Origin: Lachnospiraceae bacterium
GTDB taxonomy: Bacteria > Bacillota > Clostridia > Lachnospirales > Lachnospiraceae
DNA length: 42,286 nt
Reading direction: 5' to 3'
NCBI GenBank assembly: GCA_021199495.1
Contig: JAJQHY010000050.1
Span: forward strand, 1 to 42,286
Within the stretch, counting starts at the first letter, position 1. Each line of letters begins with the position of its first letter. This document shows, piece by piece, positions 7,019 to 16,200 of the stretch. A program made the translations under genes and the position numbers. Under the pieces are notes generated by a model. It worked only from the letters and a program-made list of their open reading frames with translations, did not search any database and had not been told where the DNA came from.

Positions 7019-7313
7019 GTACACGGTAAAACTTTATGCCCGTGCGTACCGGGACTTAGACGATATCTATACCTATATTGCAAAGCATCTTTTAGAGCCG
7101 GGTACAGCATTGAACATGGTCAATGAACTGGATAAAGCCATTTTCAGCCTGGAGGAGATGCCGGAACGCGGCGCACTTCGCTGCACCGGGGCATATGCAA
7201 ATGGAGACTACCGGCAGCTCTTTGTCAAAAACTATGTGATCGTCTACCGGGTACTGAAAGAAAACCGGGAGGTGCATATCGTTACCGTGCGGTATTCGCC
7301 TAGCAATTTTTGA
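7011..7313 (+). CDS. RelE/ParE-family toxin
   Basis: 100 residues from TTG 7011, with GGAGG at 6999-7003. The YTVKLYARAYRDLDDIYTYI start, the central LEEMPERGALRC segment, and YRQLFVKNYVIVYRV followed by VHIVTVRYSPSNF match the RelE/ParE fold, whose members cleave ribosome-bound mRNA or poison gyrase. The C-terminal Arg/Tyr pair (VRYSPSN) fits a small 'plasmid stabilisation' toxin. Coupled to the antitoxin by an 8-nt overlap, it forms an addiction pair inside the prophage. Confidence 0.9.
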   Translation: MDKYTVKLYARAYRDLDDIYTYIAKHLLEPGTALNMVNELDKAIFSLEEMPERGALRCTGAYANGDYRQLFVKNYVIVYRVLKENREVHIVTVRYSPSNF

Positions 7314-7344
7314 CGCTGAACGGGGATAATCTAATAGGTGAAAC

Positions 7345-7390
7345 AAACGGACAGGGAATCTCCATGATAGACCCTCTGTCCGTTTTGTAC
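7345..7390 (+). terminator. terminator after the toxin-antitoxin pair
   Basis: AAACGGACAG (7345-7354) pairs with CTGTCCGTTT (7376-7385), ending in TTTTG. It closes the toxin-antitoxin transcript. Confidence 0.65.
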
Positions 7391-7402
7391 GTCTGTGAAA
7401 TG

Positions 7403-7427
7403 AGGACTTCTTCGGAGGTCCTTTTTC
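7403..7427 (+). terminator. hairpin with U-tract just upstream of portal
   Basis: AGGACTTC and GAGGTCCT (7403-7410, 7415-7422) around TTCG, then TTTTTC. It lies only about 20 nt before the portal start, so it would terminate or attenuate entry into the morphogenesis operon unless antitermination operates. Confidence 0.6.
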
Positions 7428-7447
7428 TATTGGAAAAGAGGAAAGAC

Positions 7448-8809
7448 ATGGGAATTTTTTCTGGTATGTTCAAGGCGAGGGATAAGCCCAAGGACAGCAC
7501 GGCAGGGAGTGCATGGATGTTCCGCTTCGGCGGCTCGTCATCCAATAAGCTGGTGACTGAGCGCTCCAGTATGCAGGTCGCAGCGGTGTATGCCTGTGTC
7601 CGAGTGCTGGCAGAGGCGGTAGCACAGCTCCCACTTCATCTGTATAAATACACAGGAGATGGCAGCAAGGAAAAGGCCGTCGACCCTCCGCTTTACAGAC
7701 TGCTCCATGATGAGCCGAATCCAGAAATGAGCAGCTTTGTGTATCGGGAGACCTTGATGACGCATCTACTCCTGTGGGGCAATGCCTATTCTCAAATCAT
7801 CCGCAATGGCAAAGGTGAGGTGGTAGCTCTCTATCCGCTGATGCCTAACCGAATGACTGTTGACCGGGATACAAAGGGACGACTCTACTATGAGTACACG
7901 CTCAGTGCAGAGGATGCACATCAGATAAAGAAAGCGATTTTGAATCCATCTGAGGTGCTGCATATCCCTGGCCTCGGCTTTGACGGGCTGGTGGGATATT
8001 CACCCATAGCAGTCGCAAAGAACGCCATTGGCCTGTCCATCGCAACCGAGGAATACGGGGCGAAATTCTTTGCTAACGGCGCAACACCTGGCGGCATTCT
8101 GGAGCACCCGGGGGTCATCAAAGACCCAGATGCAGTCAGAGAAGCCTGGAATAAGGGCTTTGGTGGCAGCGGCAATTCCAGCAAGGTGGCCGTACTGGAG
8201 GAGGGTATGAAATATACACCCATCTCCATCAGTCCAGACGAAGCCCAGTTTCTGGATACACGGAAGTTTCAAATCTCTGAGATCGCAAGGATTTTCCGTG
8301 TGCCGCCTCACCTAATCGGCGACCTGGAACACTCGACTTTCTCCAACATCGAGCAGCAATCGCTGGAGTTCGTGACCTACACCCTCCAGCCATGGTTGGT
8401 CAGATGGGAACAGGGTATCCACAGGGCATTGCTCTCGGAGGACGAAAAGAGGGACTACTTCGCCAAGTTCAATGTGGATGGTCTCTTGCGTGGGGACTAC
8501 CAGAGCCGCATGAGCGGCTATGCCACGGCAAGGCAGAACGGCTGGATGAGCGCCAACGACATTCGGGAACTTGAGAACCTCGACCGCATTTCTGCCGAGG
8601 ACGGCGGCGATTTGTACCTGATCAACGGCAATATGACTAAGCTGGCCGACGCAGGTATCTTTGCGACGGGCAGCAGAAAGGAGGATGAGAACAATGAAGA
8701 GGTTCTGGAACTGGAAGAACAAGATGGTGACCGATCAAGAGACAGAGACACCGACTCAGGAACGGACGCTGTATCTGAACGGAACCATCGCAGACGAAAG
8801 CTGGTTTGA
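7448..8809 (+). CDS. phage portal protein, HK97 family
   Basis: 453 residues from ATG 7448, after AGAGGAAAG. Conserved blocks include ERSSMQVAAVYACVRVLAEA, PLHLY, HDEPNPEMSSF.YRETL, LLLWGNAYSQI, PNRMTV, EVLHIPGLGFDGLVGYSPI and FRVPPHLIGDLEHSTFSNIE, all typical of the Phage_portal family. Twelve copies form the ring through which terminase packages DNA. The last ~38 codons (8694-8809) overlap the protease gene in another frame and encode a low-complexity charged tail rich in E, D and R, unlike the usual end of the family. Confidence 0.95.
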   Translation: MGIFSGMFKARDKPKDSTAGSAWMFRFGGSSSNKLVTERSSMQVAAVYACVRVLAEAVAQLPLHLYKYTGDGSKEKAVDPPLYRLLHDEPNPEMSSFVYRETLMTHLLLWGNAYSQIIRNGKGEVVALYPLMPNRMTVDRDTKGRLYYEYTLSAEDAHQIKKAILNPSEVLHIPGLGFDGLVGYSPIAVAKNAIGLSIATEEYGAKFFANGATPGGILEHPGVIKDPDAVREAWNKGFGGSGNSSKVAVLEEGMKYTPISISPDEAQFLDTRKFQISEIARIFRVPPHLIGDLEHSTFSNIEQQSLEFVTYTLQPWLVRWEQGIHRALLSEDEKRDYFAKFNVDGLLRGDYQSRMSGYATARQNGWMSANDIRELENLDRISAEDGGDLYLINGNMTKLADAGIFATGSRKEDENNEEVLELEEQDGDRSRDRDTDSGTDAVSERNHRRRKLV

Positions 8810-9434
8810 CGATGACGTGACCCCCCAACTGTTCAAGGATGAGTTGAACGCTGGCGACGGCGACATCACAGTCTGGATCAACTCTCCAGGCGGTGACTGT
8901 GTTGCGGCGGCACAAATCTACAATATGCTCATGGACTACAAGGGCGATGTGACTGTCAAAATCGACGGCATCGCAGCGAGTGCTGCGTCTGTTATCGCTA
9001 TGGCTGGTACGAGGGTCCTGGTGTCTCCCGTGTCCATGATGATGATCCACAACCCGGCGACCGTTGCGATGGGTGATTCCGCAGAGATGCAGAAGGCCAT
9101 CGCTATGCTGGATGAGGTCAAGGAGAGCATCATGAACGCTTATGAGATCAAGACCGGGATGTCCCGCACGAAAATCTCGCACCTCATGGATGCAGAGACC
9201 TGGATGGACGCCAACAGCGCTGTGGAGATGGGCTTTGCGGACGAGATCATGAAACGCTCCGATGCAGAGGACATCGAGATTCCGCAGGTCAGCATGGTGT
9301 ATTCCAGGGCAAGCGTGACCAACTCCCTCATTGAGAAGCTGGCGCAGCACTGCAAAATCGAGAAACCGATTGAAAACGGCCGCACAGTAGATGAACTGCT
9401 GGAGCGGCTGAATCTGATTAAAAACCATTTCTGA
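8694..9434 (+). CDS. ClpP-like prohead maturation protease
   Basis: 246 residues from ATG 8694, 9 nt after AGGAGG. An in-frame ATG at 8685 touches the ribosome site. The ClpP fold is plain: LYLNGTIADESW, VWINSPGGDCVAAAQIYNML, the nucleophile segment KIDGIAASAASVIAMAG, and MMIHNP supplying the histidine. In phages of this type the enzyme cuts scaffold or the capsid N-terminus during head assembly. It overlaps portal by 116 nt in a different frame and is followed 14 nt later by the capsid gene. Confidence 0.94.
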   Translation: MKRFWNWKNKMVTDQETETPTQERTLYLNGTIADESWFDDDVTPQLFKDELNAGDGDITVWINSPGGDCVAAAQIYNMLMDYKGDVTVKIDGIAASAASVIAMAGTRVLVSPVSMMMIHNPATVAMGDSAEMQKAIAMLDEVKESIMNAYEIKTGMSRTKISHLMDAETWMDANSAVEMGFADEIMKRSDAEDIEIPQVSMVYSRASVTNSLIEKLAQHCKIEKPIENGRTVDELLERLNLIKNHF

Positions 9435-9448
9435 GGAGGTTAACTACT

Positions 9449-10654
9449 ATGACCATCAAGGAACTGCGTGAGAAGCGCAACAAGGCATGGAATGACACTA
9501 AGGCATTTCTCGATTCCCATCGTGCCGAGAACGGCATCCTCTCTGCGGAGGACTCCGCCACCTATGACAAGATGGAAGCTGAAATCAACGACCTGGGCAA
9601 AGAAATCTCCCGCCTGGAGCGGGCTGCCGAAATCGAGAAGCAGCTCTCCCAGCCCACCAGCGACCCCATCACGGGAAAGCCGGAGACTCCAAAGGCAGAG
9701 CAGAAGGTGGGCCGTGCATCGGATGCGTATGGCACTGCTTTCTGGAACCAGATGCGGAATCGCACGAACTATGAGGTGCGCAACGCACTCAGTGAAGGCA
9801 TCGACACCGAGGGTGGGTATCTTGTGCCGGATACCTTTGAGCGTACTCTGATCCAGGCACTGAATGATGAGTTGGTATTCCGCCAGCTGGCGCACACCTT
9901 TACCACTTCCAGCGGCGTACACAAGATTCCCGTGGTGTCTGCAAAGGGTTCGGCGAGCTGGGTAGAAGAGAATGCGGCGATTCCTGAGACTGCGGATACC
10001 TTCGGCCAGCTGACCATCGGCGCACACAAGCTGGCGGCCCTGATCAGGGTCTCTGAGGAGCTCCTGAATGACTCTGCTTTCGACCTGGAGAGCTACTTCC
10101 GCACGGAGTTTGCCCGCAGGATCGCAGACGCCGAGGAAGAGGCTTTCATTATCGGGGATGGCGACGGCAAGCCGTATGGTATCCTGGATGATGCGGAAGG
10201 CGCAAATGTGGGTGTGACTGCCGCTTCGGAAACGGACATCGCAGCGGATGAGCTTATCACGCTGTACTATTCCCTCCGTGCGCCTTATCGGAAGCATGGT
10301 GTCTGGCTGATGAACGATTCTACCATCAGTGTGATTCGCAAACTTAAGGACAACAACGGCCAGTATATGTGGCAGCCGTCCCTGCGTGAAGGTGCGCCCG
10401 ACACGCTGCTCGGCAAGCCGGTATACACTTCCATTTCGGTCCCCAATATTGGGGCTGGAAGCAAGGTCATGGCCTTCGGCGACCTCTCCTACTACTGGAT
10501 CGGCGACCGTGCAGGGATTTCCTTTAAGCGTCTGAACGAGCTCTATGCTACCAGCGGTCAGGTCGGATTCCTCTCCACCAAGCGTGTGGACGGCAGACTG
10601 GTTCTCCCAGAAGCCGTTCAGCTCCTCCAGATGTCCGGCGCCGCAGCAGGCTGA
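9449..10654 (+). CDS. major capsid protein, HK97 fold
   Basis: 401 residues, ribosome site GAGGAGG. Residues ~1-75 are a charged coiled coil (IKELREKRNKAW, DLGKEISRLERA), the scaffolding delta domain removed by the protease. The body begins near 110 with RNALSEGIDTEGGYLVPDTF and contains VPVVSAKGSASWVEENAAIPET, HKLAALIRVSEELLNDS, FIIGDGDGKPYGIL and, near the end, F.ST.RVDGRLVLPEAV, all typical of the Phage_capsid family. It forms the icosahedral shell. The adjacent protease and fused scaffold indicate HK97-style maturation. Confidence 0.96.
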   Translation: MTIKELREKRNKAWNDTKAFLDSHRAENGILSAEDSATYDKMEAEINDLGKEISRLERAAEIEKQLSQPTSDPITGKPETPKAEQKVGRASDAYGTAFWNQMRNRTNYEVRNALSEGIDTEGGYLVPDTFERTLIQALNDELVFRQLAHTFTTSSGVHKIPVVSAKGSASWVEENAAIPETADTFGQLTIGAHKLAALIRVSEELLNDSAFDLESYFRTEFARRIADAEEEAFIIGDGDGKPYGILDDAEGANVGVTAASETDIAADELITLYYSLRAPYRKHGVWLMNDSTISVIRKLKDNNGQYMWQPSLREGAPDTLLGKPVYTSISVPNIGAGSKVMAFGDLSYYWIGDRAGISFKRLNELYATSGQVGFLSTKRVDGRLVLPEAVQLLQMSGAAAG

Positions 10655-10678
10655 TTCTAGCAGAGAGGAGGACACCGA

Positions 10679-10984
10679 ATGAGCTTCATAACGGTCGATG
10701 ATGCAAAGACCTATCTCAGAATGGATTCATCGGACGAGGACGCTTTGATCGGTGTCCTCCTCGATTCCGCTTTTATATTGTGTGCGGATGTGGCAAGGCT
10801 GACAGAAGAGCAGAGATCCACCCTTTCCAACGGTGAAGAGTTGGAAGGAATCAGTGAAGTCATGCGGATAGCGGTGCTATATGCACTCGGTTATCTCTAT
10901 GAACACCGGGAAGAAGCCGACCACCACGACCTGACGATTACGCTTCGCTCCCTGCTCTTTGCCATCCGGGAAGGGGTGTGGTGA
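10679..10984 (+). CDS. head-tail connector protein (gp6-like)
   Basis: 101 residues after GAGAGGAGG. ITVDDAKTYLRMDSSDEDALI and the helical remainder ending in ALGYLYEHREEADHHDLT...LLFAIREGVW match the DNA-packaging/connector family (gp6 of HK97, gp15 of SPP1). It forms the ring beneath the portal. The stop lies just before the head-closure start. Confidence 0.85.
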   Translation: MSFITVDDAKTYLRMDSSDEDALIGVLLDSAFILCADVARLTEEQRSTLSNGEELEGISEVMRIAVLYALGYLYEHREEADHHDLTITLRSLLFAIREGVW

Positions 10985-10986
10985 CT

Positions 10987-11331
10987 ATGAAAATCTCGCT
11001 CCTGAGCGAACGGCTCACCATACAGAAAAATTCCGTGGTGATCGACAGCGTGGGAAATCACAAAAACGAGTGGACGGACTACTACTCCTGTTACGGCTAT
11101 GCTGCGACATCTGGCTACCAACAGAAGGAACAGCAGGCTGCAGGTATTATGGTGTCGGACGAGGGGTTGGTGTTTACCGTCCGCTATTGCTCCGAGCTTG
11201 CCGACCTGGACAGCACCCATTTCCGTGTGCTGTTCCGGGGAGAGCCGTATAACATCACGGCTGTTGACAGGATGAACTACCAGCGCAAGACACTGAAAAT
11301 CACCTGTGAGAAGGAAAGGCGCGACACGTGA
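10987..11331 (+). CDS. phage head closure protein
   Basis: 114 residues from ATG 10987; GTGs at 10978 and 10981 are in frame but closer to the purine-rich GGGAAGGGG site. The order LSERLTIQK, S.VIDSVGNHKNEWTDYYSCY, GLVFTVRYCSELADLDSTHFRVLFRGEPYNITAVD..N...KTLKITCEK is that of the Phage_H_T_join/SPP1 gp16 family, a beta-barrel stopper that seals the filled head. Its stop overlaps the next start (GTGATG). Confidence 0.87.
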   Translation: MKISLLSERLTIQKNSVVIDSVGNHKNEWTDYYSCYGYAATSGYQQKEQQAAGIMVSDEGLVFTVRYCSELADLDSTHFRVLFRGEPYNITAVDRMNYQRKTLKITCEKERRDT

Positions 11332-11714
11332 TGACAACGAAAAAAGTGAGCATCGACGAGATGGCGGACGCTATCAACCAGGGCCTCCAGGAGTATGCAG
11401 ACCTGGCAGCCGAAGAGATGAAGACCGCAGTGAAGAAAACAGCCACGGCGGTGAAAAAGGAGATATCAGCCAATGCGCCGGTAAAGACCGGCACCTATGC
11501 GAAAAGCTGGACGACAAAGAAGACAGCAGAGGACTCACAGAGCCTGCAGATGACCGTCTACTCCAAGAACCGCTATCAGCTGGCGCATCTTCTGGAAAAG
11601 GGCCACGCCAACCGTGGCGGCGGTAGGACGAAAGCCTATCCGCATATCGCGCTGGCAGAAGAGACTGGAGCTGAGACGCTGCAACAGCTCATTGAGACTG
11701 CGCTGAAGGGGTGA
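11331..11714 (+). CDS. HK97 gp10-like tail-joining protein
   Basis: 127 residues from ATG 11331, overlapping the preceding TGA; GTG 11328 is an alternative. A long helix (EMADAINQGLQEYADLAAEEMK) is followed by SANAPVKTGTYAKSWTTKKT, YQLAHLLEKGHANRGGGR and AYPHIALAEE, the conserved core of HK97 gp10-like proteins (APV.TG.L..S and LEFG.....A.PF). Members lie at the neck or act in tail completion. Confidence 0.85.
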   Translation: MTTKKVSIDEMADAINQGLQEYADLAAEEMKTAVKKTATAVKKEISANAPVKTGTYAKSWTTKKTAEDSQSLQMTVYSKNRYQLAHLLEKGHANRGGGRTKAYPHIALAEETGAETLQQLIETALKG

Positions 11715-11719
11715 TGCCT

Positions 11720-12037
11720 ATGACGCATGAGGAGATCATGGCGATGCTGGAGGTGCTGGGCATCCCATATGCCTACGACCACTTTGCCGAGGGCGAGTCA
11801 CCTGACCCGCCATTTGTCTGTTTCCTGTATCCGAGGTCAGATAATTTCGGTGCGGATAATATCGTATACGCCAGCGCAAGCGTGCTGGATATTGAGGTGT
11901 ACACCGATTACAAAGACCCAGCTCTGGAAGAAAAAATAGAAGAGGCCCTGACCGCCCATGAGCTGTACTATGAGAAATCTGAGGTCTGGATCGAATCTGA
12001 AAAACTATATGAAGTCTTATACGAGACAGTCGTATGA
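11720..12037 (+). CDS. tail terminator/completion protein
   Basis: 105 residues from ATG 11720, 8 nt after AAGGGG; ATG 11714 is nearer than the usual spacing. LGIPYAYDHFAEGESPDPPFVCFLYP, NFGADN.VY....VLDIEVYTDYKDPALEEKIEEAL and the E..WIESEKLYEVLYE end match small tail-terminator proteins of siphoviruses (gp17/gpU-like). Its position between the gp10-like and tail-tube genes supports this. Confidence 0.75.
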   Translation: MTHEEIMAMLEVLGIPYAYDHFAEGESPDPPFVCFLYPRSDNFGADNIVYASASVLDIEVYTDYKDPALEEKIEEALTAHELYYEKSEVWIESEKLYEVLYETVV

Positions 12038-12060
12038 CCGCAAGAAAAGGAGGAATCCAA

Positions 12061-12639
12061 ATGTCTGCAAATAAAATCAAGTATGGCCTGAAGAGCCTTT
12101 ACTATGCCAAAGCTACCTTCGATGATGATGGCAATGTCAGCTATGCCACTCCGGTCGCCATGCCGGGCGCACGGAGCCTGTCCATTAGCGCAGAGGGTGA
12201 GCCGGAAAACTGGTATGCCGACAACATCGTGTACGTTGTTCTGAACAACAACAGCGGCTACACTGGCGACTTGGAACTGGCGCTCATCCCGGAGAGCTTC
12301 CTGTCCGACATCATGAACGAGTCTCTGGATGATAACGGGGTGCTGGCGGAGAACACGGAGGCAACGCTGGAGCACTTCGCTCTCCTGTTCCAGTTTGAGG
12401 GGGACCAGAAGGCCACACGGCACGTTCTCTACAACTGCACGGCATCCCGTCCTGATATCGAGGGCGAGACTATCGAGGACAGCAAGGAGCCCCAGACGGA
12501 GAAGCTATCCATCACTGCTGCTGCCCTTGCCAACGGGTATGTCAAGGCAAAGACCACCTCTACCACATCGGATGCTGTCTACAACGCATGGTTTACCAGC
12601 GTCTACAAGGACTTCTTCGACACTACAGAGGAAGCGTGA
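12061..12639 (+). CDS. major tail tube protein
   Basis: 192 residues from ATG 12061, with AAAGGAGGA about 8 nt upstream. KIKYGLKSLYYAKATFDDDG, P.A.PGARSLSISAEGE, NWYADN..Y...NNNSGYTGDLELALIPESF and FALLFQFEGDQKATRHVLYNCTASRPD are characteristic of the phi13/TP901-1-like major tail proteins that stack as hexamers into the tail tube. Acidic residues cluster at the end (TTEEA). A perfect 7-bp inverted repeat lies just downstream. Confidence 0.92.
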   Translation: MSANKIKYGLKSLYYAKATFDDDGNVSYATPVAMPGARSLSISAEGEPENWYADNIVYVVLNNNSGYTGDLELALIPESFLSDIMNESLDDNGVLAENTEATLEHFALLFQFEGDQKATRHVLYNCTASRPDIEGETIEDSKEPQTEKLSITAAALANGYVKAKTTSTTSDAVYNAWFTSVYKDFFDTTEEA

Positions 12640-12650
12640 TGATCACTGCA

Positions 12651-12682
12651 ATGGCGGTGGGGGCTGAGGCCTCTGCCGCCAT
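12651..12682 (+). other. hairpin between tail tube and chaperone genes
   Basis: ATGGCGG (12651-12657) and CCGCCAT (12676-12682) with partial pairing inside. No U-tract follows. A role in transcript processing or in lowering downstream expression of the less abundant chaperone is possible. Confidence 0.4.
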
Positions 12683-12710
12683 CAGACTACTATGATGGGA
12701 GGTCGATAAT

Positions 12711-13091
12711 ATGGCTATTACCAAAACGATTGAAATCGATGGACAGGCAGTCACGCTGAAGGCCAGCGCCGCCATTCCCCGTATCTACCGTATGAAATTT
12801 GGCCGGGATATCCTCCAGGATATGAACGGCCTGTCCGCAGCGACCCAGGAGAGTTCAGAGGACGCATCCACCCTCGACCCGAAGGTGCTCACCATGTTTG
12901 AAAATGTGGCCTACACCTTTGCAAAGCACGCAGACCCCAAGGGAGTGCCGGAGGAACCGGACGAGTGGCTGGAGCAGTTTGGCACCTTCTCCATTTACAC
13001 GGCGCTGCCGGAGATCCTTGACCTGTGGGCAGATAACTTAAAAACAGAGGTCGAGCGTAAAAAAAACTTCGCCGCAGCAGCAGGGAGATGA
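12711..13091 (+). CDS. tail assembly chaperone (gpG-like)
   Basis: 126 residues, starting MAITKTIEIDGQAVTLKASA. RIYRMKFGRDIL and PKVLTMFENVAYTFAKHAD and the EEPDEWLEQF segment match the tail assembly chaperones of Firmicute siphoviruses, which coat the tape measure before tube polymerisation. The frame ends at TGA 13089-13091, 24 nt after a slippery A-run, and the usual C-terminal T domain is found in the -1 frame. Confidence 0.88.
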   Translation: MAITKTIEIDGQAVTLKASAAIPRIYRMKFGRDILQDMNGLSAATQESSEDASTLDPKVLTMFENVAYTFAKHADPKGVPEEPDEWLEQFGTFSIYTALPEILDLWADNLKTEVERKKNFAAAAGR

Positions 13092-13252
13092 CTACACCTC
13101 TCTTCCTGCTGCGGTGTATTCAGTTAGGCATCTCCATCCGTGATCTGGACCTGCTGACTATCGGCCTGGTCAACGATATGTTCGTGGAACACCAGAACGA
13201 TGATTATGATTACCCAGAGTTGGCATCCCAGGAGCAGATGGACAAGTTCTAA
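12711..13252 (+). CDS. tail assembly chaperone gpGT fusion by -1 frameshift
   Basis: At 13061-13067 the heptamer AAAAAAC lies with codons AAA-AAA-AAC in the zero frame, an ideal X XXY YYZ site. Slippage by -1 leads into an open frame reading LRRSSREMTTPLFLL, RCIQLGISIRDLDLLTIGLV, NDMFVEHQNDDYDYPELASQ and ending at TAA 13250-13252, giving about 180 residues. The T-part motif IGL.NDM..E..NDD.DY is that of known gpGT proteins. A stem-loop starts 4 nt downstream (CCGCAGCAG 13072-13080 with CTGCTGCGG 13106-13114), a typical stimulator. Confidence 0.88.
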
Positions 13253-13270
13253 GAGAGTGAGGTGAGGTCC

Positions 13271-16200
13271 ATGGCAAACCGGATAGCGGGTATTACCGTC
13301 GAGATCGGCGGCGACACCACAAAGCTGCAGACTGCATTAAAATCGGTCAATTCCGAAATCAAGTCGACCCAGTCTCAACTGAAGGATGTCAATACGCTGC
13401 TCAAGCTGGACCCCACCAATACCACTCTGCTGACACAGAAGCAGAAGCTATTGACCACAGCCATTGCCGATACAAAGGAGAAGCTGACTACTCTCAAGAC
13501 CGCTGCGGAGCAGGCCAATGAGCAGCTCCAGAAGGGAGACATCACCCAGGAGCAATATGACGCTCTGCAGCGAGAGATCATTGCCACAGAGCAGGAGCTG
13601 GAAAAGCTGGCAGACCAAGCGGCGGAGTCCAATGCTGCGCTTGCCAAAATCGAGGAGGTCGGCAGCAAGCTGGAGTCCGTGGGAGACAGCATCTCCAGCG
13701 TTGGGGAAAAGCTTATCCCGGTCACAGCTGGCATTGCAGCACTTGGCACCACGGCGGTCAGTACGGCCTCTGACTTTGAGGCCTCCATGTCCCAGGTGCA
13801 GGCCACTATGGGCATTACCAAGGATGCCATGTCCGAGGTGGATGGCGAAACGGTCAACACCATGGACACCCTATCCGCACTGGCAAAGCAGATGGGCTCT
13901 GAAACGGCGTTCTCCGCCAGTGAATGCGCAGAAGCACTGAACTATCTGGCTCTGGCCGGCTATGACACCCAGCAGATGTGCGATACATTGCCCACCGTTC
14001 TAAATCTGGCTGCGGCCGGTGACATCGACCTGGCGGATGCCTCAGATATGGTCACGGACGCCATGTCCGCTCTGGGTATGGAGGTCAGCGACGCCGACAC
14101 CATGGTCGACCAGATGGCAAAGACCGCATCGACTACCAATACCTCCGTGGCGCAGCTGGGCGAGGGCATCCTGACCATCGGCGCTACTGCCAAATCCATC
14201 AAGGGTGGCACAGCGGAACTGAACACGGCTCTGGGTATCCTCGCCAACAACGGCATCAAGGGTGCCGAGGGTGGCACCCACCTGCGTAACGTCATCCTCT
14301 CCCTCCAGAGCCCAACAGATGAGGCAACCTCCTGCATGAAGGACTTAGGAGTGCAGGTGTACGATTCTGAGGGCAATATGCGCTCCCTGAATGACATCCT
14401 GGGGGACTTGAATACCAGCATGGATGGCATGACCTCCGAGGAAAAGAGCAATATCATCGGGACGATCTTCAATAAGACCGACCTGTCCTCTGTCAATGCC
14501 CTGCTTGCCAACACCGGAGACACTTGGGACGCCTTGCAGGAGTCCATTGAAGCCAGCAGCGGCGCCGCCCAGCAGATGGCGGATACACAGCTGGATAACC
14601 TCTCCGGGCAGCTCACCATTTTGAAGTCTGCGTTGGAGGGGCTGGCTATTTCCTTCGGTGAGATTTTGCTTCCCGCCATCAAGAGCATCGTCGAAAAGAT
14701 ACAGGGATTTGTGGATATGCTGAACGCCATGGACGACAGCCAAAAGGAAATGATCGTCCGAATTGCTGCGGTGGTGGCTGCTATTGGCCCTCTGCTCATT
14801 ATTCTGGGTAAGACGATATCCACGGTCGGCTCCGCTATGAAGGGGTTCTCCTCCCTGGGAACCAGCATCCTAAAGGTCGTGAACCACGCCAAGACCGGCA
14901 CGGGGATGGTCGGGAAACTGGTTACTGCCATTGGCGGCATCTCTACTCCTGTGGTAGCCGTGGTAGCGGTCATCGGCACATTGATAGCGGCCTTCGTTAC
15001 CTTGTGGAATTCAAATGAAGAGTTCCGGGAGAACATCATCTCCATCTGGAACAGCATCGTGTCCAGAGTGACCGAGTTTGTGGACGGTATAAAGGAACGG
15101 CTTTCTGACCTGGGCATCAGCTTTGAAGGGATGGGCAGCATCCTGGACGTACTCAAGGGTGCATGGATGGAGTTTTGCAATCTGCTGGCGCCCGTATTTG
15201 AAGGGGCCTTTTCAGCCGTCGCCACCATTTTGGACACCGTGCTGGATGTGATCACCGGGTTGCTGGATGTCTTTATCGGAATCTTCACCGGAGACTGGGA
15301 GCAGGCATGGACTGGCATCCGGGAGATATTCGGCGGTATCTGGGACGGCATCTCCAGCCTGTTTTCTACGGCTTTGGACACCATCCAGCAGACGGCGGAC
15401 GTGGTGCTTGGGTGGTTTGGCACGTCGTGGGAGAAGATGTGGAGCGGTATCCAGTCGTTCTTTGAGAGCATCTGGAACGGCATCAGCAGCTTTTTCTACG
15501 GCATCCTCACCGGGATACAGACAACGGCGACGACGGTGTGGACGGCAATCAGTGAGTTCTTCTCCTCCATTTTCAATACCATCTACACCGCTGTCTCCAC
15601 TGCATGGAATTCGGTCTATACGACGGTCACGGATGTCTGGAACAACATCTGGTCAGTGATCGAGCCGCTGGTGACCGCCTTTGGCTATCTGTTTGAAACT
15701 GTCTTCCAGGCCATCCAGATCGTTATCTCCAACGCTATGACAACTATCCAGACCACGATTCAGAATATCTGGAATGCTATTGTGTCTTTCCTGTCCCCCA
15801 TATTGACCTCCATCCAGACGGCAGTCTCCTCAGCATGGAATGCAGCAAAAACAGCCGTATCCTCTGCCATGTCCGCTATCAAGAGCGTTGTCTCCTCCGC
15901 TTGGAATACAGTGAAGTCCGCTGTCTCCTCTGCGGTGTCGGCGATCAGTACCACCGTCAGCAGTGTGTGGAACACCATCCAGGGGTATCTTTCCTCGGTG
16001 ATGGCTAGCATCCAGAGCAAGGTGACCGGTATCTGGAACAACATCAAGAGCGGTGTCGCCTCTGCCATTGGCGGTATCTATACCAATGTACAGACGGGCT
16101 TCAACAATGCGGTCAGCTTCATTAAGAGCCTAGTCTCTGCCGCCAAGAGCTGGGGCAAAGACCTGATCCAAAACATCATTGACGGCATCAAAGCAAAGAT

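Noticed and set aside
9440-10675. 411-codon open frame on the minus strand
   Set aside because: Antisense shadow of the capsid gene, no ribosome site or recognisable motif.
13960-15483. 507-codon open frame on the minus strand
   Set aside because: Antisense to the tape measure gene, with low-complexity Ser/Ala/Thr composition produced by its repetitive codons.
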